Of a stretch of DNA of 21,468 nt, positions 1-6,891 are shown piece by piece. Numbering within the stretch: position 1 is the first letter of the stretch; every line of letters begins with the position of its first letter. A program made the translations under genes and the position numbers. Source of the stretch: JBEBXQ01 sp040391535 (GTDB lineage Bacteria; Bacteroidota; Bacteroidia; Cytophagales; Spirosomataceae); contig JBEBXQ010000088.1 in NCBI GenBank assembly GCA_040391535.1, positions 1-21,468 of the forward strand, read 5' to 3'. The notes beneath the pieces were generated by a model. The model searched no databases. It was given only the letters and a program-made list of their open reading frames with translations, and was not told the origin of the DNA.

Positions 1-44
1 CATACATTAAAAGTGTATTGCTCTACCAGCTGAGCTACGGAATC
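1..44 (-). tRNA. tRNA-Lys(TTT), 5' half only, cut by the window edge
   Basis: Read on the minus strand from 44 to 1, the sequence begins GATTCCGTAGCTCAGCTGGT, a typical bacterial acceptor strand, TA linker and D arm (GCTC...GAGC). An anticodon arm follows with a perfect 5-bp stem (ATACA/TGTAT) around the loop CTTTTAA, so the anticodon is TTT (plus-strand positions 9-11), which reads lysine codons. The variable loop, T arm and 3' acceptor strand lie left of the window, so the intactness of the gene cannot be judged. It is the last of three related units in the same orientation and is probably transcribed from the promoter near 354-384. Confidence 0.85.
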
Positions 45-152
45 ATTATGTCAAATCAGCGGTTTCGAAGTCGAACGCGACCCCGGCCAGGACCTATCCA
101 TTAAAAGTGTCGGTCCGTCGCACGGTTGCTCTACCAGCTGAGCTACGGAATC
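45..152 (-). pseudogene. Degenerate tRNA-Lys copy, unit B of a 108-bp tandem repeat
   Basis: On the minus strand this unit starts with the same 24 nt as the tRNA-Lys (acceptor strand and D arm) and keeps the loop CTTTTAA followed by a GGTCCTGG segment like a tRNA-Lys variable region. About 14 extra nucleotides sit between the D arm and the anticodon loop. The expected 5-bp anticodon stem becomes CGACA against TGGAT, with only two pairs, and no CGGAATC strand pairs with the acceptor. The unit ends with AAACCGCTGATTTGACATAA, a near copy of the leader just upstream of the first unit. It therefore looks like a duplicated leader plus tRNA that has decayed, although an assembly error in a repeat cannot be excluded. 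Confidence 0.6.
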
Positions 153-260
153 ATTATGTCAAATCAGCGGTTTCGAAGTCGAACGCGACCCCGGCCAGGA
201 CCTATCCATTAAAAGTGTCGGTCCGTCGCACGGTTGCTCTACCAGCTGAGCTACGGAATC
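153..260 (-). pseudogene. Degenerate tRNA-Lys copy, unit A of a 108-bp tandem repeat
   Basis: This unit is identical base for base to the unit at 45-152 and has the same defects: an interrupted anticodon stem and no 3' acceptor strand. It is the first tRNA-like element after the putative promoter at 354-384. The sequence just upstream (AAAGCCGCTGATTTTTTGAC on the minus strand, about 265-285) is a slightly longer version of the spacer found between units, which indicates that the spacer was duplicated along with the tRNA. Confidence 0.6.
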
Positions 261-282
261 ATTATGTCAAAAAATCAGCGGC

Positions 283-312
283 TTTGCATCTCACTGAATC
301 TGCAATCATTTG
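283..312 (+). promoter_or_regulatory. Weak candidate promoter for the TPR/SH3 gene and rlmD
   Basis: A TTTG at 283-286 is followed after 18 bp by ATCATTTG (305-312), which keeps TTTG of the -7 element but not its TA. Transcription from here would give a leader of roughly 70 nt before 391. The match is imperfect and is a suggestion only. Confidence 0.25.
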
Positions 313-353
313 TTTTTCTTGGAATAGCTAAGGCTTTTTCCTTAATTGCGATG

Positions 354-384
354 CAAAAGTAGACGGATTTGATCTATTGTGCAA
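354..384 (-). promoter_or_regulatory. Putative promoter for the tRNA-Lys array
   Basis: On the minus strand TACTTTTG (354-361) matches the Bacteroidota -7 element TAnnTTTG exactly. A TTG (382-384) lies 20 bp upstream as a possible -33 element. The predicted start near 347 would give a leader of about 86 nt before the first tRNA-like unit at 260. The element sits in front of the TPR gene on the other strand, so the region is divergent. Assigned by motif only. Confidence 0.5.
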
Positions 385-390
385 GACAGT

Positions 391-1113
391 ATGCAAAAAA
401 ACTTTTTTTTATTATTTCTTACCATTTCGTTCTTCTTCACTGTCAAAAGTTTAGCGGCAGAAAATCATACACTTAAATATGCCGATTCGCTTTTTGTCAT
501 TGGACAGTTTCAGAATGCAAAGGATATTTATCTGGAGCAGTCGCGAATGGAGAAATTTGTAAATCCCAATATTTTACTCAAGCTGGCCTATATATACGAA
601 AAGGAAGGCGATTATACGCAAAGCCTGTTTTGCCTGAGCAAGGTTTCAAAACACGAGCCCAATGTCGCCCTTTTTGAAAAAATGGCTTCCATGGGGGAGG
701 TCCATCATCTGACGGGTTACGACTTCAACGATTTTACTTATTTTACGATTTATTTCAAACGATACGGCTTCCTGGTATATTTTGTACTGGTACTTTTCGG
801 TGCTTATATCCTCCGTATCATGTTTATGAAGAGGAAATTAAACGAAAGGATCAGACCTTTTCACCGCTGGTTTTTTGCAGCCTATCTGATTGTACTGCTG
901 ATCGTTTTTAACTGGACCGAGTTTTTGCATTACGGGATTATACGTGAAAATCCTACTTTCCTGCGATCCTATCCTTCGTCAGCTTCTCCTGCCGTGCAGG
1001 AATTTAACAAAGGGCATAAAGTACCCGTATTGTTCGGAATCGACCAGTGGCGTTTGATCTGGTGGAATAATAAGTTTGTTTACGTGCGGGCTGATGCGTT
1101 ACTTTTGCTGTAA
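391..1113 (+). CDS. TPR and SH3-like domain membrane protein, BatE-like
   Basis: A protein of about 240 residues with an N-terminal hydrophobic signal (KNFFLLFLTISFFFTVKS, then LAA|E), a TPR-like helical segment (about residues 25-95, including ADSLFVIGQFQNAKDIYLEQ and a second ANIL/AYIYEKEGDY-like repeat), two transmembrane segments (about 122-142 and 160-180), and a C-terminal SH3-like strand region ending VPVLFGIDQWRLIWWNNKFV. This architecture resembles BatE of the Bacteroides aerotolerance (Bat) operon, but no other bat genes or MoxR ATPase are in the window. An in-frame GTG at 379 would add four residues; the ATG at 391 places the signal peptide better and avoids the divergent promoter. 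rlmD follows 23 bp downstream, so the two may be co-transcribed. Exact function unknown. Confidence 0.8.
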   Translation: MQKNFFLLFLTISFFFTVKSLAAENHTLKYADSLFVIGQFQNAKDIYLEQSRMEKFVNPNILLKLAYIYEKEGDYTQSLFCLSKVSKHEPNVALFEKMASMGEVHHLTGYDFNDFTYFTIYFKRYGFLVYFVLVLFGAYILRIMFMKRKLNERIRPFHRWFFAAYLIVLLIVFNWTEFLHYGIIRENPTFLRSYPSSASPAVQEFNKGHKVPVLFGIDQWRLIWWNNKFVYVRADALLLL

Positions 1114-1136
1114 GATTTTAATTACCAATTATAACA

Positions 1137-2534
1137 ATGTCTAAGAAAAAACGATTTGAGAGAGTCACTATAGATGATTTCGCTGCAGAAGGAAAGTGTA
1201 TTTACAAGTCAGAGGAGGGAGTGGTATTTGTGGAGGGTAATGTGGCTCCCGGGGATGTGGTAGATCTCGAAGTAACCGGCAGGAAGAAAAAGTTTATGCA
1301 TGCTGTGGTACGGCATTTTCATGACTATTCTCCTTTAAGAGTGGCTCCTTACTGTGATCACGTGGATGTCTGCGGAGGCTGCAGATGGCAGCATATCGGT
1401 TACCAGGAGCAGATTCAGTTCAAAGAGCGGCAGGTGACTGATCAGATGCAGCGTATAGCCAAAGTAAAAGATGTGCCTGTGAATCCGATTGTAGGAGCTG
1501 ATAAATTGCTGTATTACCGCAATAAGCTGGAATTTACGTTCTCTGATTACAGATGGCTGACGAATAATGAGATCAGTCAGGGGGGAGAACTTTCCAGGAA
1601 CGGACTAGGCTTTCATGTTCCTAAACGTTTTGATAAGGTTTTTACAGTTAACCACTGCCATTTACAGCCGGAACCTTCCAACAGGATCAGAAATGCGGTA
1701 CATGCCTTTGCAGAGCAACAGGGGTATGCTTATTATGATCTGAGGAGTAATGTCGGTTTTCTGCGCAATATTATTATCCGGACTGCCAATTCGGGGGATA
1801 TCATGGTGATTGTCCAGTTTGCCCATGAAAATACGGAGGATATCCATGCGGTTATGAATTTTATCCGGCAGACTTTCCCGGAGGTGACTTCGCTCTACTA
1901 TATTATCAATACCAAAGGGAACGATTCCTATCAGGACCAGGAGGCCGTTTATTTCGGAGGTGATAAAACCATCCGTGAAACGATGGAGGATTTTACCTTC
2001 CTGGTAGGGCCCAAATCTTTTTATCAGACCAATTCAGAGCAGGCGTATCGTCTGTATTCCATCGTCAGAGAATATGCTGATCTGACCGGGAATGAACTGG
2101 TATATGACCTGTACACCGGCACCGGAACAATCGCCAATTTTGTAGCCCGGAAAGCGAAACGGGTGATCGGTCTGGAGTATGTGGAAGAAGCGGTAAAAGA
2201 TGCGGTCATTAATGCTCAGGTGAACAAAATTGACAATGCAAGTTTTTTAGCAGGTGATATGAGATTCTTGCTAAATGATGAATTTGTTGCTAAAAACGGA
2301 AGACCTGATGTGATCATTACTGACCCTCCCAGGGCAGGTATGGATCAACCCGTAGTAGAGACAATTCTGAGGGCAGCACCAGACCGCATTGTATATGTCA
2401 GCTGTAACCCGGCGACCCAGGCCAGAGATCTGCTCTGGATGGAAGAAATGTATCGTGTGGAAAAGATCCAGCCGGTAGATATGTTTCCTCATACGCACCA
2501 TGTAGAGAACGTGGTACTGTTAAAAAAACGATGA
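1137..2534 (+). CDS. rlmD: 23S rRNA (uracil-5-)-methyltransferase, RlmD/RumA family
   Basis: A SAM-dependent enzyme of the TrmA/RlmCD family that makes 5-methyluridine in RNA; RlmD of E. coli acts on U1939 of 23S rRNA. At 465 residues it has normal length. An N-terminal TRAM domain (about 6-60) is followed by a 4Fe-4S ligand set C73-x5-C79-x2-C82 in YCDHVDVCGGCRWQH and a fourth cysteine C174 (NHCHLQP). The methyltransferase domain has the SAM-binding segment VYDLYTGTGT (about 323-331), the TDPPRAG motif (395-401), and the catalytic cysteine C423 in VSCNPATQ. All key residues are intact. Many Bacteroidota carry one or two paralogues of this family, so the precise target uridine (U1939 or another) is inferred. 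Confidence 0.93.
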   Translation: MSKKKRFERVTIDDFAAEGKCIYKSEEGVVFVEGNVAPGDVVDLEVTGRKKKFMHAVVRHFHDYSPLRVAPYCDHVDVCGGCRWQHIGYQEQIQFKERQVTDQMQRIAKVKDVPVNPIVGADKLLYYRNKLEFTFSDYRWLTNNEISQGGELSRNGLGFHVPKRFDKVFTVNHCHLQPEPSNRIRNAVHAFAEQQGYAYYDLRSNVGFLRNIIIRTANSGDIMVIVQFAHENTEDIHAVMNFIRQTFPEVTSLYYIINTKGNDSYQDQEAVYFGGDKTIRETMEDFTFLVGPKSFYQTNSEQAYRLYSIVREYADLTGNELVYDLYTGTGTIANFVARKAKRVIGLEYVEEAVKDAVINAQVNKIDNASFLAGDMRFLLNDEFVAKNGRPDVIITDPPRAGMDQPVVETILRAAPDRIVYVSCNPATQARDLLWMEEMYRVEKIQPVDMFPHTHHVENVVLLKKR

Positions 2535-2648
2535 TATTTTTCTGGTATAATACATTTGTATTATAATGGTTTATTTGTTTCCTGGCCAGGTTTGGTTAAA
2601 TTATAAAATGAAAATAACTATCTGATATAAAGTGTATTAGGTGTGTTT

Positions 2649-2690
2649 AATTAAAAAGGACAACAGCTGAAACTGTTGTCCTTTTTAATT
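2649..2690. terminator. Perfect 18-bp stem terminator, probably bidirectional
   Basis: The left arm at 2649-2666 and right arm at 2673-2690 are perfect reverse complements over 18 bp (core AAAGGACAACAG), with the 6-nt loop ctgaaa. Each arm ends in an A or T run, so a U-rich tail forms in either direction. It lies between the convergent ends of rlmD (2534) and dnaB (2729), consistent with ending both transcripts. The 114 bp between rlmD and the hairpin are AT-rich and contain a smaller inverted repeat (ataatac/gtattat, 2547-2564) but no gene that I can see. Confidence 0.85.
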
Positions 2691-2728
2691 GTGTCTGAAA
2701 CGTATCTGTTATGAAATGATATAAAATA

Positions 2729-4345
2729 TCAGAAGGGAGCGTCGTCACCTGGTCCCTGAAAATCGAAGTTATTCATGCGGTTCGCTTTGCTTCCGATGGT
2801 GGTGGGTGTGGTGCGTAAACCGGCACTCTCAAAGTTGTCCAAAGGGTTGCTGACCGGCAGGCTGCGGTCACGTGAATCAGGCACCTGTGAATAGAAAGAA
2901 TCCAGGTCTCCGAACTTAGTAAACTTACCGATAAAACGGAGTTGAACGGTGTCTAAAGAACCGCTACGATTTTTAGCAAGGATCACTTCGCCTATACCGG
3001 CTACCGAATTTCCGTTCTCATCCTGCGTGATTCCATAGTACTCCGGACGATAAAGGAAAAGCACCATATCGGCATCCTGTTCGATCGATCCTGACTCCCT
3101 TAAGTCGGATAGCTGCGGGCGTTTTTCACCCCCTCTGGTTTCCACAGCGCGGCTTAACTGTGACAGGGCGATGACGGGAACATTCAGTTCTTTCGCCAGG
3201 TTTTTAAGCGACCTGGAGATGGTGGCTATTTCCTGTTCACGGTTTCCGTTGGAGCGCCCGCCGGTATCGCCTGACATCAGCTGAAGGTAATCGATTACGA
3301 TCATCTGAATATCATGCTGGGCTTTTAACCGTCGGCATTTGGCCCGTAGTTCGAGAATCGAAAGGGCAGGGGTATCGTCTATAAAAATAGGTGCGTTGGT
3401 AAGCCGGTTGATCCTGCGGTGCATCTGTTCCCATTCATGTGGTGCAAGATTTCCTTTCCTTAATTTTTCACTTTCAATTTCGGCTTCGGCTGAAATAAGA
3501 CGATTGACCAGCTGAACGGAAGACATCTCCAGCGAAAAGATCGCTACCGGCATATTGAAATCTACAGCGGCATTCCGAAGTGCTGAAACCACAAAGGCGG
3601 TTTTTCCCATACCTGGCCTGGCCGCAAGAATAATTAATTCCGTTTTCTGCCAGCCGGAAGTAAGACGGTCGAGATTACTGAAACCCGAAGGCACCCCGGT
3701 GAGGCCATCCGTATTGTTTTTCTTCTGATCGAGCTCATCCAGTGCCTGCTTCATCAACGTACCCATATCGGCAAAATTCTTGCGGATATTAGATTCTGAA
3801 ATGTTAAAAAGCGCCTGTTCGGTTTTGTCAAGAAGCCGGAACACATCCGTAGTATCTTCAAAGGCTTCTTTCTGAATTTCCGATGAAATGGTAATCAGTT
3901 CCCGCTTGATAGCAGCTTCTGAAATAATCCTGGCGTGGTATTCAATATTGGCTGCCGAATTGATTTTGGCCGTCAGACCGGTAATGTACGTAGTGCCGCC
4001 CACCAGTTCAAGCTCACCGGTACTGCGCAGCTTGGCATTAACCGTACGTAAATCAATGGGCTCAGAATTAGCAAACAGATTAACAATAGCCGAATAAATC
4101 TTCTGGTGAGCATCTTTGTAAAAACTCTCCGGTTTAAGAATATCTGCCACGGCTGACAGGGCATCTTTTTCAATCATCAGAGCCCCCAGAACGGCTTCTT
4201 CCACATCAATAGCCTGCGGTGGAAGTTTACCCATTCCTGCATCTATCGAATTGAACAGGTTCGGTGATTTGGGTCTTGAAACACCCGGCTGTATGGTTGA
4301 TGATTTTTTCAAGAAAAAAAATGATAAGTTACTGCAAAAAAACAA
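2729..4345 (-). CDS. dnaB: Replicative DNA helicase DnaB
   Basis: The hexameric helicase that unwinds DNA at the replication fork. From the first ATG it has 538 residues. The N-terminal DnaB domain (about 40-145, beginning GKLPPQAIDVEEAVLGALMI) is followed by a linker and the RecA-like ATPase domain, with Walker A ARPGMGKT (242-249), Walker B MIVIDYLQLM and the C-terminal motif QDADMVLFLYRPEYYG. The first 37 residues are poorly conserved in the family and low in complexity (FFCSNLSFFFLKK), so the start is uncertain: a TTG at 4312 or a later codon is possible, and the ATG before GKLPPQ at about 4234 is probably too short. No intein or insertion is seen. The gene stands alone, convergent with rlmD and divergent from phoH. 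Confidence 0.96.
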   Translation of the reverse strand: MFFCSNLSFFFLKKSSTIQPGVSRPKSPNLFNSIDAGMGKLPPQAIDVEEAVLGALMIEKDALSAVADILKPESFYKDAHQKIYSAIVNLFANSEPIDLRTVNAKLRSTGELELVGGTTYITGLTAKINSAANIEYHARIISEAAIKRELITISSEIQKEAFEDTTDVFRLLDKTEQALFNISESNIRKNFADMGTLMKQALDELDQKKNNTDGLTGVPSGFSNLDRLTSGWQKTELIILAARPGMGKTAFVVSALRNAAVDFNMPVAIFSLEMSSVQLVNRLISAEAEIESEKLRKGNLAPHEWEQMHRRINRLTNAPIFIDDTPALSILELRAKCRRLKAQHDIQMIVIDYLQLMSGDTGGRSNGNREQEIATISRSLKNLAKELNVPVIALSQLSRAVETRGGEKRPQLSDLRESGSIEQDADMVLFLYRPEYYGITQDENGNSVAGIGEVILAKNRSGSLDTVQLRFIGKFTKFGDLDSFYSQVPDSRDRSLPVSNPLDNFESAGLRTTPTTIGSKANRMNNFDFQGPGDDAPF

Positions 4346-4504
4346 TACAATATTACGTATTGGTAATGAGAGATGGAAGTTTGTTTAAGAACATTTTTCA
4401 GTTCTTTTTAATGAATAGCTGAATACCTGTATTTTAGTGCCGTAACAAGGATAAAGTTATTTTTTGGCGGTCATTTTAAAAAGAAATAGCAGCTATCAGC
4501 TGAT

Positions 4505-4535
4505 TTTGCGAAAAACTTTACTAAAATTGCTTTTG
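4505..4535 (+). promoter_or_regulatory. Putative promoter for the phoH operon
   Basis: TTTG (4505-4508) is followed by exactly 19 bp and then TGCTTTTG (4528-4535), which differs from the Bacteroidota -7 consensus TAnnTTTG at one position. Transcription would start near 4542, about 39 nt before the phoH start. It lies in the 235-bp divergent gap between dnaB and phoH. No clear dnaB promoter was recognised on the other strand. Confidence 0.6.
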
Positions 4536-4580
4536 GGTCAGGAGAATGTCCCGTTTTAACCATAAACCATTACCATTCAT

Positions 4581-5528
4581 TTGTTAGAGAAAACCATTAT
4601 CATAGAGGATGTTTCGCTGGTAGATTTTCTGGGTGCCCAGAACGCGAACATTAAAATAGTATCCGCGGCGTTTCCGAAAAGTAAAATTATTTCAAGAGGA
4701 AATGAAATCAGGATTAAAGGAACGGAACCTGAAATCAACAGGATTTCGGAAGTGATTGAGATGTTGCTGAATCACCTCAATAAGTATGGCAAACTTAATC
4801 AGGACAGCATTAAAAGATTTTTGGGGTCAGGTGCTGATCTTTCAGGGGCGGAAGTACATGATGATGAGGATGTAATTGTATTCGGAAATAAAGGAATTGT
4901 CGTCAAGGCCAAATCTCCTAATCAGAAAAAACTGGTTGATACGGCCAAAGAGAATGACCTGGTCTTCGCCGTTGGGCCTGCCGGTACAGGGAAAACCTAT
5001 ACAGCGGTTGCGATTGCCGTAAAAGCGCTGAAGAACAAGGAGGTAAAGAAAATCATTATTACGCGTCCGGCTGTAGAAGCGGGTGAAAACCTTGGTTTTT
5101 TACCTGGGGATCTTAAAGAAAAAATTGATCCTTATCTGCGGCCTATTTATGACGCACTGGATGATATGCTTCCGGCCGATAAGCTGAAGTTATATCAGGA
5201 GAGCAGGGTAATTGAAATCGCACCCCTGGCTTATATGCGTGGACGTACGTTGAATAAGGCTTTTATTTTGCTGGATGAGGCGCAAAACACGACGCCCATG
5301 CAGATGAAAATGTTTCTGACGCGTATGGGCCCTGAATCAAAAGTGATTATAACGGGTGATAAAACGCAGGTGGATTTACCCAAAAACAGTAAGTCTGGTC
5401 TGATGGAAGCCACCGAAATTCTAAAAGGAGTTCAGGGGGTTGGCTTTGTAGAACTCGACGGAGATGATGTCGTACGCCATAAACTCGTGAAGAAAATTCT
5501 TGCTGCGTATGAAAAATCCGGGAAATAG
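4581..5528 (+). CDS. phoH: PhoH family ATPase (PhoH-like protein)
   Basis: A cytoplasmic P-loop ATPase of the PhoH/YbeZ family, linked in other bacteria to RNA metabolism and ribosome maturation, often with the YbeY endonuclease. The 315-residue protein has a KH-like N-terminal region (about 10-70, KSKIISRGNEIRIKGTEPEI), then the PhoH domain with Walker A GPAGTGKT (132-139), the segment TRPAVEAGENLGFLPGDL, and Walker B ILLDEAQ (about 229-235). The only plausible start is the TTG at 4581: no in-frame ATG lies nearby, and the product MLEKTIIIEDVSLVDFLGAQ begins as family members do. Its last 20 bp overlap the next gene. No ybeY is nearby. Confidence 0.93.
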   Translation: MLEKTIIIEDVSLVDFLGAQNANIKIVSAAFPKSKIISRGNEIRIKGTEPEINRISEVIEMLLNHLNKYGKLNQDSIKRFLGSGADLSGAEVHDDEDVIVFGNKGIVVKAKSPNQKKLVDTAKENDLVFAVGPAGTGKTYTAVAIAVKALKNKEVKKIIITRPAVEAGENLGFLPGDLKEKIDPYLRPIYDALDDMLPADKLKLYQESRVIEIAPLAYMRGRTLNKAFILLDEAQNTTPMQMKMFLTRMGPESKVIITGDKTQVDLPKNSKSGLMEATEILKGVQGVGFVELDGDDVVRHKLVKKILAAYEKSGK

Positions 5529-6879
5529 GATCGGTTTGCTGGTAGTGCTGGGCTTTTTGTTTTCTCAGGAAATGAAAGCCCAGCAGCTGGATCCGTTTAT
5601 ATCCCGCTGCGGTACCTATCAGCGCGATTCAGCCCGTGCTGAACGTAATACGACCTGGCGTATGCTGCGTGAACTGAATGAGCAGAGTATAGCTGATTTT
5701 AAAGTTAACCGCAGGCAATCCCGTGCCAGATTGCTGGCTGATGAGGAGGTGATTACCATTCCGGTAGTTGTGCATGTTGTCAGTCAGGATCCCGAAGATT
5801 TCAGCAATCCGGAAAACAATCCCAACATATCTGACGAACAGGTCAAAAGCCAGATTCAGGTTTTGAATGAAGATTACAGGCGAATGATCAATACGCCCGG
5901 ATATAACGCAGATGAGCGTGGTGCTGATTCTTTCATTCAGTTTGCATTGGCCGAGTATGATATCAATGGCAATCCGGTAGGTGAATTTTCGGTAGAGGAT
6001 AAACGATTTTCAGGAATTAACCGGATCCGGTCAGATAGGGAATCGTTCCGTATCTGTAATACCTGTACGACAGAGGAAGAACTTGCCGATCTGACGTATG
6101 ATCGCTTCCCGCCTACGCATTACCTGAACATATGGGTTGGCAGACTGAACGGAGGCTACCTGGGGCTGGCTCAGTTTCCGCTGGGATCTGACGTCAGCGG
6201 GCTTGATACAGATGGTTTGCTTGAGAGAACCGACGGGGTAATCATTGATTACCGTTACTTTGGAAGAGGAGGAGAGGCTAATTCGAACCCAATGTATGCA
6301 GACGGCCGCACCACCACGCATGAAGTGGGGCATTGGCTGGGGTTGAGGCATATCTGGGGTGACAGCTATTGCGGAACGGACTTTGTAGATGATACTCCTT
6401 ATGCGGAGGCAAAGAATGAAAATTCCTGCGATCATAAATTTACACAATGTTCCGAGGAGGCACCCAACACACTGAAGATGATAGAAAACTATATGGACTA
6501 TACACCCGATGCATGTATGAATATTTTCACCAAAGGCCAGGTAGAGCGGATGCGCACTGTTCTTGAAACTTCACCCCTGAGGAGAGAGCTGGTCAGAAAC
6601 TCCAGACTTTCCAGTCTGACAGACACGCCGCAACTTTCAGTTAATTTATTCCCGAATCCTGCTGATGAATGGATACAGCTGGGTGTTACGTTTGAAGGAT
6701 CCCGTAATATTCAGGTTGCTGTCTACAATATGGATGGGAATCAGCTGCAGCAGATGAGTTATCCTCAGAGCAAAAGCCGGTATATTCCCATCGTATTAAA
6801 TTCTTTCATATCCGGTACTTATATTCTGAAAGTGAACGCGGGTAATGAAGTGCTGACCAAGAGGTTTATAGTGCGGTAA
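5509..6879 (+). CDS. Secreted M43 (pappalysin-like) zinc metalloprotease with T9SS sorting domain
   Basis: A predicted secreted endopeptidase of about 456 residues. It has a signal peptide (KNPGNRIGLLVVLGFLFSQE, cleavage near KAQ|Q), a pro-region, and the M43 catalytic motif HEVGHWLGLRHIWG (HExxHxxGxxH, first His at about 271), followed by cysteines and a Met-turn region ENYMDYTPDACM, as in the MEP_B/ulilysin group. The last 75 residues form a type A T9SS C-terminal domain beginning LSVNLFPNPADEWIQLGV and ending GTYILKVNAGNEVLTKRFIV, which implies export through the outer membrane by the type IX system and possible surface attachment. The ATG at 5509 lies inside phoH (20-bp overlap); an in-frame TTG at 5500 would add three residues. 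comEC starts 12 bp after its stop. Confidence 0.92.
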   Translation: MKNPGNRIGLLVVLGFLFSQEMKAQQLDPFISRCGTYQRDSARAERNTTWRMLRELNEQSIADFKVNRRQSRARLLADEEVITIPVVVHVVSQDPEDFSNPENNPNISDEQVKSQIQVLNEDYRRMINTPGYNADERGADSFIQFALAEYDINGNPVGEFSVEDKRFSGINRIRSDRESFRICNTCTTEEELADLTYDRFPPTHYLNIWVGRLNGGYLGLAQFPLGSDVSGLDTDGLLERTDGVIIDYRYFGRGGEANSNPMYADGRTTTHEVGHWLGLRHIWGDSYCGTDFVDDTPYAEAKNENSCDHKFTQCSEEAPNTLKMIENYMDYTPDACMNIFTKGQVERMRTVLETSPLRRELVRNSRLSSLTDTPQLSVNLFPNPADEWIQLGVTFEGSRNIQVAVYNMDGNQLQQMSYPQSKSRYIPIVLNSFISGTYILKVNAGNEVLTKRFIVR

Positions 6880-6891
6880 GTCCGGCCTGAA

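Larger units (their letters stand above)
21..271. repeat. Tandem repeat of 108 bp, two full copies plus a partial third
   Basis: The plus-strand word ctctaccagctgagctacgg begins at 21, 129 and 237, giving a period of exactly 108 bp. Copies 21-128 and 129-236 are identical. The third copy matches for about 35 bp, to the spacer tcaaa, then has two extra A residues and diverges into the unique leader. The real tRNA-Lys at 1-44 matches the repeat over the tRNA 5' half but lacks about 14 bp present in the repeat units between the anticodon loop and the D arm. Confidence 0.9.

Noticed and set aside
1..271. CRISPR array from the repeated units at the left end
   Set aside because: The repeats are 108 bp, directly adjoining without distinct spacers, and contain tRNA sequence.
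107..331. Open frame of 74 codons at the left end
   Set aside because: It runs antisense through the tandem tRNA-like repeats, and its protein repeats only because the DNA repeats. There is no family resemblance.
1..390. tRNA-linked integration site of a mobile element
   Set aside because: No integrase, recombinase or other mobile-element gene is seen nearby, and the duplicated part is the 5' half plus leader, not the 3' end usually duplicated by integration.
6031..6447. Minus-strand open frame of 138 codons
   Set aside because: It lies entirely inside the M43 protease gene, whose catalytic motif and C-terminal domain are intact; it looks like a chance frame.
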